A stretch of DNA of 18,128 nucleotides from Candidatus Dormiibacterota bacterium (GTDB lineage: Bacteria > Chloroflexota > Dormibacteria > Dormibacterales > Dormibacteraceae), in NCBI GenBank assembly GCA_003151665.1, contig PLYD01000269.1, positions 1 through 18,128 on the forward strand. The letters are read 5' to 3'. A program made the position numbers and the translations under genes. Below are positions 1-4,825 of the stretch, piece by piece. The first letter of the stretch is position 1. Every line of letters starts with the position of its first letter. The notes under the pieces are model-generated. The model was not told where the DNA came from and ran no database searches. It saw only the letters and a program-made list of their open reading frames with translations.

Positions 1-2
1 CG

Positions 3-656
3 GAGATCCGCTCCGATCCCGCATTGAAGGACATGGTCGTGATCCTTCTCACCTCGGCGGGCCACTCCGAGCACCCGGTGCCGGGTATCGACGTTGAGCT
101 TGTGAAGCCGGTACGCCCGTCGCTGCTCTTCGACGTTCTCCACTCATTGCTTGCGGCGAAGCCGGAACATGCCAACCGCCGTGTAATGGACGAAAGCACG
201 CCGACCGACCAGGCCTCGCATCGTTGGGCGCGCCTGCTCGTGGTCGAGGACAACGTCGCCAATCTCAAGGTCGCGGTGCGCATGGTGGAGAAGCTGGGCT
301 ATCGCGCCGACGTCGCCAACAACGGAGCTGAGGCGGTGCGCATCCTGGGCGATATGCGCTACGACGCGGTATTGATGGACTGTCACATGCCGGAGATGGA
401 TGGCTTCGAGGCGACGCGGGAGATCAGGCGGACCGAGCCCGAAGGAAGACACACGCCCGTGATTGCGATGACCGCGAGCGCGCTTTCCGGCGATCGAGAG
501 CGATGTCTCGCAGCAGGCATGGACGACTACATCTCCAAGCCAATCAAGATGCACGTGGTGGCTGCCGTCCTCGAAAGGTGGCTGGGCCCGAGGGATAAGG
601 TCGGAACGGGATCAGGTTCCGCCCCGGTCGCTGGAGCGCCAGAGGTCGGTGCTTAA
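3..656 (+). CDS. Multi-receiver signalling protein (hybrid histidine kinase-type), C-terminal part, 5' end outside window
   Basis: The reading frame is open to the left edge, so the start lies outside the window. The visible part has two CheY-like receiver (REC) domains. The first is cut: only its second half is present, with the conserved Thr/Ser region and the conserved Lys at 105–107 in VKPV. The second is complete. It has the acidic pair in VVEDN, the phosphoacceptor Asp at 378–380 in LMDCHMPEMDG, the Thr/Ser in MTASA and the Lys at 537–539 in SKPI. Tandem REC domains with the MPEMDG signature are typical of the C-terminal end of hybrid sensor kinases, which pass phosphate from an internal His to these Asp residues. 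The kinase core is not visible, so a stand-alone double receiver is possible. The Gly/Ala/Pro-rich tail overlaps the 3' end of the convergent gene by 45 bases. Confidence 0.85.
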   Translation, partial: EIRSDPALKDMVVILLTSAGHSEHPVPGIDVELVKPVRPSLLFDVLHSLLAAKPEHANRRVMDESTPTDQASHRWARLLVVEDNVANLKVAVRMVEKLGYRADVANNGAEAVRILGDMRYDAVLMDCHMPEMDGFEATREIRRTEPEGRHTPVIAMTASALSGDRERCLAAGMDDYISKPIKMHVVAAVLERWLGPRDKVGTGSGSAPVAGAPEVGA

Positions 657-1346
657 CGCGCCGGCGCGTAGAATCGCGTTTCCGTCGAGCTCAACATCGG
701 TCAGTTGCAAGCCGCGGGCGGGCCACTCGCAGGTGACTGTGACGTTGCCCTCGGGAGGCAGCGGCCAGACCCAGTATTTGAAGTCGTAGCGCTTGCCACC
801 GCCACCGCCGCTCGGCGGCATCAGCACGGGACCTTTTGGCAATTCAGGCTCGAGTCCGTCCCGCTTTGCCAGGTAATAATCCATCAGCTCGCGCCCTGGA
901 CCGCGCTCGCCGGAGCTCGCGCTTCTACCGTCGGCGAACCGAATTTTGATCAGGAAGAGGCCATCAGACTCGTCCTTACCTGATGACGTCGGATGCGGGC
1001 CAAAACCAAGCGTCCGGGCGTCGAGGTTTGCTCTCGATCGGAGCGTTATGCAGAACTCAAACCCATTCGAATACGCAGTGCAATCAGTCATCGCGATGGT
1101 CAGGTTGGGGTCCGATGCAAGAACCACTTGGACGGGCACGCTGACGCCAAGCTCCGAGTCAGGTGGCCCGACGAAAGGCGGAGGCGGCGGAGCCTCGAAT
1201 GACGCGAGAGGAGAGCCCGGCTTGAACACATGAGACAGCCGTCGCCACCACGACCTTCGTGGATATGGGACCAGGACCGCGCGCTGGCGATCTCGCCTCC
1301 AGCCGAACAGTGAACGGAGGCGCATCCAGAAACTGGGGTAATTCAC
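612..1346 (-). CDS. Unrecognised 244-aa protein, Trp/Arg-rich N terminus
   Basis: The function is not recognised. It starts with GTG at 1346, preceded at nine bases by a good ribosome-binding site (GGGAGG, on the minus strand at 1356–1361). A later in-frame ATG at 1325 is possible. The first 40 residues are rich in Trp and Arg without a clear membrane segment. A proline run (PPPPPF, about residue 52) leads into a region rich in beta-strand-type sequence (about 65–235). That region contains a Gly run (SGGGGGKRYDF) and a tail reading TCEWPARGLQLTDVELDG. The WPARG…ELD tail resembles uncharacterised proteins of high-GC Gram-positive bacteria in which a beta-rich domain describes small-molecule or antigen-like surfaces, but no function can be given. 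The 3' end overlaps the receiver gene by 45 bases, tail to tail. Codon use and base composition match the neighbours, so I consider it real. Confidence 0.7.
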   Translation of the reverse strand: MNYPSFWMRLRSLFGWRRDRQRAVLVPYPRRSWWRRLSHVFKPGSPLASFEAPPPPPFVGPPDSELGVSVPVQVVLASDPNLTIAMTDCTAYSNGFEFCITLRSRANLDARTLGFGPHPTSSGKDESDGLFLIKIRFADGRSASSGERGPGRELMDYYLAKRDGLEPELPKGPVLMPPSGGGGGKRYDFKYWVWPLPPEGNVTVTCEWPARGLQLTDVELDGNAILRAGALSTDLWRSSDRGGT

Positions 1347-1350
1347 AACC

Positions 1351-1465
1351 TATGTCCTCCCGCTTGCCAAGGAGGCGTCGGAAGGGACGTGCAGGTCTAG
1401 TTTTGTCCTCCCCGCTGCCGGGGAGGTGGACGCGAAGCGGCCGGAGGGGATGTCCAGGTTTCTAG
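1351..1465. repeat. Two diverged tandem copies of a hairpin-forming intergenic repeat
   Basis: The gap between the phosphatase stop and the start of the 244-aa protein is filled by two related units. The first is about 1351–1400 and the second about 1401–1465. Both read T-T/A-TGTCCTCCC, then a short spacer, then GGAGG, a GGA(A/G)GGGA block, then CAGGT and CTAG. The second copy contains a perfect inverted repeat with 8-bp arms (CCTCCCCG at 1407–1414, CGGGGAGG at 1419–1426) and a 4-base loop. The first is degenerate, with 5-bp arms. The first copy also supplies the ribosome-binding site of the 244-aa gene. A third related hairpin lies at 9768–9788. This looks like a dispersed REP-like element. 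It may act as an mRNA 3' end for the phosphatase gene, but no T-run follows it in that direction. Confidence 0.6.
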
Positions 1466-2598
1466 AGTCTGCGCAGCGCTAACACGGTAACGTCGTCCGG
1501 CAGGTCCCGCTCGCCCGAGCCCGCGGCGAGGATGTCCACGATCCCCTGAGTCGTCGACGCGCGCCGCGCCGCCAGGGGCAGTGGGACATCCTTCGTGGCG
1601 AGGTCCGGTCTCAGGTCGAGCAGTCCGTCAGAGAAAACAACCAGCGTGTCCCCGCGCTCGAGCACGACCTTGCCGGGCAGCAGCGTATTGTCGGGCAGCA
1701 ACCCGATCGGCGCCCCACGCTGGGCCAACAGCTCATGACCACCGCCGCTCCGCATCAGGCGCGCGTGCCCGTGCCCGGCATCGATGTAATGCAGCTCGCC
1801 GCTAGCGCCATCGAAGATCGAGTGAAACAGGGTGACGTACGCCTGGTTCACCTCGAGTGCAGCCGCCATGACGCCGGCCGCCTGCTCAACGCCCTGTTCC
1901 ACCGACGCCGCATGCGCGGAAGCGGAGCGGAGCGCTGCTCGAACAGTCGCCATCAGGATGGCGGCGGGCAACCCCTTGCCCATCACGTCGCCGAGCGTCA
2001 CCGCCAGCCGCCCCCCATCGAGCGGGTACCAGTCGTAGAAGTCGCCGCTGATCTCCCGAGCCGGCGCGAAATGAGCGGCGACCTCGAACCCCTCGCCGGT
2101 GAAAGGCGATAACGGCAGCAACGCCGCCTGCACCTTGGCCGCCCTGTCGATCTGGTCGGTGCGCTCGGCCACCAGCGACTCGAGGCGTTGCAGGTTGGCC
2201 CTGTAGTCGATCTCCATGCTCCGCCGGCGAAAAGCGTTGACCACCGCGAGGTACAGCTCGGTGGCGCCTACGGGTTTGACGAAGTACGCATAGGCGCCGT
2301 GCTCCACCGCGGCCTTGCCGAGCTCGGGGTCGTCGACTCCCGAGATCATCACCACCGCCGTATCAGGGTGCTTGGCCTTGAGCTCCCCCAGCAGCCCGTA
2401 GCCCGATTCGTCGGGGAGCTTCACGTCGAGGAGTGCCAGCGCGTACTCCGTGCTGTCGATAAGCTCGCGCGCGGCGGCGCCCGAGAACGCGATGTCGGAC
2501 TCGAAGCCGCGGCTTCGCAGGGTGCGCTGCATGACCTTGGCCAATGCCTCTTCGTCGTCGACGATCAACGTCCTGAGCAAACCGTCAGAAGCGCGCAT
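1462..2598 (-). CDS. Receiver–PP2C/SpoIIE-type serine phosphatase (RsbU-like)
   Basis: This is a 378-aa two-domain protein. The N-terminal REC domain (about residues 8–125) has the acidic pair in VDDEE, phosphoacceptor Asp58 in LLDVKLPDESG and Lys108 in VKPV. A helical, probably coiled-coil linker follows (about 125–158, containing LESLVAERTDQIDRA). The C-terminal SpoIIE/PP2C domain (about 160–378) keeps the metal-binding acids: Asp186 in SGDFYDW, Asp204 in LGDVMGKG, DAGH at 273–276, Asp324 in FSDGLLD and the final DDVTVL. Such proteins dephosphorylate STAS anti-anti-sigma factors after receiver phosphorylation, and a STAS gene is transcribed divergently from here. I chose ATG 2598. The frame stays open to 2955, but that extension would run through the STAS gene and has no domain. 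There is no clear ribosome-binding site; a −10-like hexamer lies 7 bases upstream. Confidence 0.93.
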   Translation of the reverse strand: MRASDGLLRTLIVDDEEALAKVMQRTLRSRGFESDIAFSGAAARELIDSTEYALALLDVKLPDESGYGLLGELKAKHPDTAVVMISGVDDPELGKAAVEHGAYAYFVKPVGATELYLAVVNAFRRRSMEIDYRANLQRLESLVAERTDQIDRAAKVQAALLPLSPFTGEGFEVAAHFAPAREISGDFYDWYPLDGGRLAVTLGDVMGKGLPAAILMATVRAALRSASAHAASVEQGVEQAAGVMAAALEVNQAYVTLFHSIFDGASGELHYIDAGHGHARLMRSGGGHELLAQRGAPIGLLPDNTLLPGKVVLERGDTLVVFSDGLLDLRPDLATKDVPLPLAARRASTTQGIVDILAAGSGERDLPDDVTVLALRRL

Positions 2599-2605
2599 CC
2601 ACCGA

Positions 2606-2611
2606 AGTGTA
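2606..2611 (-). promoter_or_regulatory. Possible −10 element for the phosphatase gene (leaderless)
   Basis: On the minus strand this reads TACACT, four of six matches to TATAAT, seven bases before ATG 2598. That spacing would put the transcription start at or within a base of the start codon, consistent with the lack of a ribosome-binding site. No convincing −35 is seen. Confidence 0.3.
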
Positions 2612-2690
2612 GTGAGGCCATGCAGCCCGCACGTCCGCTGGCGCGGGCCGCTCCCGAAGCTAAAGCGGTCTAACTTCCACCCTCTCGCTG

Positions 2691-2696
2691 TAGGCT
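2691..2696 (+). promoter_or_regulatory. Possible −10 element for the STAS operon (leaderless)
   Basis: TAGGCT lies eight bases before ATG 2705 in the divergent region between the phosphatase and STAS genes (2599–2704). No Shine–Dalgarno sequence precedes the ATG, so a leaderless message would fit. The match to TATAAT is weak and no −35 is evident. Confidence 0.25.
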
Positions 2697-2704
2697 TGCT
2701 ACGA

Positions 2705-3046
2705 ATGAGCCTCGAGGTCCAGGCACGGCAAACGGACGCGGGCGTGACCGTTCTCGCTCCCTCCGGACGCCTCGACGTGGCCGGCGCTCCCTCATTGAAG
2801 GACGCGGTTACTGAGGCGGTCAAGAACGGCCCGCCGCGCGTCGTCATCGACCTCGAAGGCGTGAGCTTCGTCGACAGCACCGGCCTCGGCTCGGTCATCG
2901 CGGCGCTGAAGCTGGTACGCAGCTCCAAGGGCGACCTAAGGCTGGCGGCCCCCAATCAGCAGGTGCGGGTGGTCCTCGAGCTGACCACCCTGGACAGGGT
3001 GTTCCCCTACTTCGCCACTGTCGAGGAAGCTCTCACTGACTTCTGA
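2705..3046 (+). CDS. STAS-domain anti-sigma factor antagonist (RsbV/SpoIIAA-like)
   Basis: This is a single STAS domain of 113 aa, the usual length for RsbV/SpoIIAA. The strand–turn motif around residues 18–26 (APSGRLDVA) and the signature DSTGLGSV with the phosphorylatable Ser58 are both present. In this family the unphosphorylated protein binds an RsbW-type kinase and releases its partner. The kinase phosphorylates the Ser, and a PP2C phosphatase removes the phosphate. Both expected partners flank it: the divergent REC–PP2C gene and the RsbW-like ATPase that begins at or inside its 3' end. ATG 2705 is chosen because the domain begins right there. The open frame extends further upstream but is antisense to the phosphatase gene. 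No sigma factor is in the window, so the final target of the switch is unknown. Confidence 0.93.
   Translation: MSLEVQARQTDAGVTVLAPSGRLDVAGAPSLKDAVTEAVKNGPPRVVIDLEGVSFVDSTGLGSVIAALKLVRSSKGDLRLAAPNQQVRVVLELTTLDRVFPYFATVEEALTDF
3023..3029 (+). promoter_or_regulatory. Ribosome-binding site that argues for a CTG start of the RsbW-like gene
   Basis: GAGGAAG lies inside the end of the STAS gene, six bases before CTG 3036. It is the only purine-rich Shine–Dalgarno-like site that serves the RsbW-like frame. No ATG, GTG or TTG occurs in that frame between the stop at 2982 and GTG 3141. Confidence 0.4.
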
Positions 3047-3482
3047 GCCCGACCGCGACGTCAAATCAGACGCCCCGCCCTTCGAGTTCCACGCCACGCT
3101 CACCCGGCTCGAAGACGGCCTCGACACGCTCCACTACTCGGTGGGTCTGCTGCGCGAGCGCACCGGCCGCGGCGCCGAGGACCGCAACCTGATCCTGTTC
3201 GAGACGGCGCTCGCCGAGATCGGCTCGAATGTGCTCATCTACACGGGCAAGCACGGCAGCAAAGGACCGCCCGTGGAGTACGAGTTGCGCCTGGAAGCGG
3301 GCACCGCAACTGCATCTTTTACCGATTGGGGACCTCCCCTTCATAATCAATTGCCTCGCGCCATGCCAGCGCCGATAAGCGAAGCCGGCCGCGGTATTGC
3401 GATCGCACGCAAGGTGCTCGATGAGCTGGGATACAAACGCGATGGCGAGGTGAACTATTGGCGACTGGTGAAACGGCTGTAG
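3036..3482 (+). CDS. RsbW-like GHKL (HATPase_c_2) anti-sigma/serine-kinase-type ATPase, start uncertain
   Basis: The fold is that of a GHKL ATPase of the RsbW type. The N-box has Glu and Asn in AEIGSN (Glu at 3216–3218). The G1-type Asp-x-Gly is in FTDWGPP, and a Gly-rich box reads EAGRGIAIARKVLDELGY. Such proteins phosphorylate STAS partners or hold sigma factors or other proteins. The first conventional start, GTG 3141, would remove the first beta strand and half of the first helix, which are encoded upstream (PPFEFHATLTRLEDGLDTLH, same frame). I therefore extend to CTG 3036, which has a GAGGAAG site six bases ahead and overlaps the STAS stop by 11 bases, giving 148 aa. Translation coupled to or shifted from the STAS gene is an alternative. 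It overlaps the following DHp gene by 25 bases, so the two are likely co-translated. Confidence 0.8.
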   Translation: MTSEPDRDVKSDAPPFEFHATLTRLEDGLDTLHYSVGLLRERTGRGAEDRNLILFETALAEIGSNVLIYTGKHGSKGPPVEYELRLEAGTATASFTDWGPPLHNQLPRAMPAPISEAGRGIAIARKVLDELGYKRDGEVNYWRLVKRL

Positions 3483-3733
3483 GCGAAGGAGGCGAAGGAG
3501 GCGAACACTCGGAGGAAGGAAACCGGGTCCTCATCCACGACTTTCGCAACCTCCTGGCAGTGATCGTGAACTACTGCGAGCTGATCGCTGAGGAAACAGG
3601 CGATCCCGAAGCAGTGCGCACTGACATCCAGGAGATTCGCGTCGCTGCCGAGCGCGCGATCGCGCTGACCGACAAGCTGAGGCGCCCGCCAGTGCCGGCT
3701 CCCGATTCGGAGTCCACGGCGAGCGGGTTGTGA
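3458..3733 (+). CDS. Stand-alone histidine-kinase phosphoacceptor (DHp/HisKA) domain protein
   Basis: This 91-aa protein consists of a short Gly/Glu-rich leader (GEGGEGGE, about residues 9–16) and one HisKA-like helical hairpin (about 22–78). The phosphoacceptor-type motif HDFRNLLAVI has His27, matching the H-box of kinases of the HDFNNLL type. No ATP-binding domain follows, so it cannot autophosphorylate alone. It starts with TTG 3458, preceded by GAGGTG with five bases of spacing, inside the end of the RsbW-like ATPase gene. It ends in a 4-base GTGA overlap with the receiver–GGDEF gene. The context suggests it is phosphorylated by a separate ATPase and hands phosphate to a receiver. An Hpt-like shuttle or a dimerisation module are alternatives. 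Confidence 0.75.
   Translation: MATGETAVGEGGEGGEHSEEGNRVLIHDFRNLLAVIVNYCELIAEETGDPEAVRTDIQEIRVAAERAIALTDKLRRPPVPAPDSESTASGL
3482..3505 (+). repeat. 9-bp tandem repeat in the linker of the DHp protein
   Basis: The unit GGCGAAGGA occurs 2.7 times in a row, starting on the last base of the upstream stop codon. It encodes Gly-Glu-Gly triplets. Slippage here would change linker length without breaking the frame. Confidence 0.7.
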
Positions 3734-4749
3734 CCATGACCCGTAGGCCGGGTGCGGCCAGGACCGCAGCGGGCGGTGACGGCGTGACACCTTACCGCGA
3801 GCTCGTGCTGGTGATCGACGACGACGACCAGATGCTGCGCCTGGTCAAGCGCGTGCTCGAACGCGCCGGCTTCGAGTGCGTCACGGTCGGCGACGGCGAG
3901 GTCGCACACGAGTCGGCGGTCGACTGGCGCCCCGACATCATCCTGCTCGACCTGATGCTCGGGTCGACGACCGGCGACCAGATCCTGGCCGACATCCGAA
4001 AGGACTTCCGCACGCGCCTGATCCCAGTAGTCTTCCTCACTGTTCGCAGTTCGCTGAAGGACAAGGTGGAGCACTTGCTCGCGGGCGCCGACGACTACGT
4101 TACGAAGCCGTTCATCGCGGAAGAGCTCGTCGCGCGGTTGAGGGCGGTGATCAGCCGCTCCACGAACACACGCGACCTCAACCCGCTGACAGGGATGAGC
4201 GGCAACACCGACATCCTTCGCGAGATCAACCTGCGCCTCAAGGCGAACGAGCGCTTTGCGGTCCTGTATCCGGATATCGACACCTTCAAGAGTTACAACG
4301 ACCACTACGGATTCCTTCGCGGGGACGATGTGATCAAGACGCTCGGCACGATCATCCTCGAGGTGCTCGAGGCGCACTACTCGCCCCATCACTTCGGCGG
4401 CCATGTCGGCGGCGACGATTTCGTCATCCTCACCGAGCCGGGCCTCGCCGAGGGGGTGGCGGCCGAGATCACAAAGCGTTTCGACGAGGCGGTGCCCGAC
4501 CTGTACGACGAGGTCGACCGGGAGCGCGGCTGGATCGAGTACGAGGACCGGAGCGGCGCCTCGCTCAGGACGGGCCTGGTCTCGGTGTCCATCGGTATCG
4601 TCATGGCCGAGCCCGGTAGCTACGAGAGCGCCGCCGCCCTGGCTTCACGTGCAGCCGAGGTGAAGGGCGTGGCGAAACGGATGCCAGGATCGAGGTGGGT
4701 CGTCGACCGCCGGCGCCCGCCAGAGGCTCGCGGAGGGCGCACCCGTTAA
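3730..4749 (+). CDS. Receiver–GGDEF response regulator (PleD-like, GGDDF variant)
   Basis: This is a 339-aa protein. The N-terminal REC domain (about residues 24–142) has IDDDD, phosphoacceptor Asp74 in LLDLML, Thr104 and Lys126 in TKPF. The C-terminal GGDEF domain (about 150–325) has the metal-site Asp182 in YPDIDTFK, the YGFLRGDD helix and the signature loop as GGDDF (227–231) instead of GGDEF. No RxxD inhibitory site precedes the loop. GGDEF domains make c-di-GMP from two GTP as dimers. Whether Asp replaces Glu with full activity is uncertain, so it could be a weak cyclase or a GTP/c-di-GMP sensor. It starts with GTG 3730, overlapping the previous stop by four bases; ATG 3736 is an alternative. 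The overlap makes the preceding DHp protein the natural phosphate donor. Confidence 0.92.
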   Translation: MTMTRRPGAARTAAGGDGVTPYRELVLVIDDDDQMLRLVKRVLERAGFECVTVGDGEVAHESAVDWRPDIILLDLMLGSTTGDQILADIRKDFRTRLIPVVFLTVRSSLKDKVEHLLAGADDYVTKPFIAEELVARLRAVISRSTNTRDLNPLTGMSGNTDILREINLRLKANERFAVLYPDIDTFKSYNDHYGFLRGDDVIKTLGTIILEVLEAHYSPHHFGGHVGGDDFVILTEPGLAEGVAAEITKRFDEAVPDLYDEVDRERGWIEYEDRSGASLRTGLVSVSIGIVMAEPGSYESAAALASRAAEVKGVAKRMPGSRWVVDRRRPPEARGGRTR

Positions 4750-4757
4750 GTGCGCAC
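4750..4757. repeat. Short palindrome GTGCGCAC flanked by TTAA
   Basis: An 8-base perfect palindrome directly follows the stop of the receiver–GGDEF gene. It is flanked by TTAA on both sides with a one-base offset. It could be part of a regulatory region for the fusion gene. By itself it is short enough to be chance. Confidence 0.25.
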
Positions 4758-4783
4758 GTTAATGAGGAAGAAGTGCGGGTCGC

Positions 4784-4797
4784 CGATGCTAGCATCG
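4784..4797. promoter_or_regulatory. 14-bp perfect palindrome overlapping a possible extended −10, upstream of the pilus ATPase fusion
   Basis: CGATGCTAGCATCG is a perfect inverted repeat 28 bases before ATG 4826. It contains TGCTAGCAT (4787–4795), which fits an extended −10 (TG-n-TAnnAT). The transcription start would then be near 4802, leaving a leader of about 23 bases with its own ribosome-binding site. A dimeric repressor bound here would block the promoter. The protein is unknown; the MerR-like regulator at 15554 is one candidate. Confidence 0.45.
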
Positions 4798-4825
4798 ACC
4801 AAATCCACCCACGGGGGTGATGTCA

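Noticed and set aside
1400..1426. Rho-independent terminator from TTTT plus hairpin
   Set aside because: The T-run precedes the hairpin on the plus strand and would be A's after it on the minus strand, the wrong order for termination of the phosphatase gene.
2599..2955. N-terminal extension of the phosphatase frame
   Set aside because: It would cross the divergent region and much of the STAS gene; it has no domain, and the receiver begins just after ATG 2598.
3023..3046. prfB-type programmed frameshift at the STAS stop
   Set aside because: The Shine–Dalgarno-like site lies about 11 bases before the TTC codon, too far for the prfB arrangement, and TTC is a poor slip codon. Kept only as an alternative to the CTG start.
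3571..4404. 277-aa open frame on the minus strand
   Set aside because: It is antisense to the DHp and receiver–GGDEF genes. Its Val/Asp-rich text is a mirror of receiver codons.
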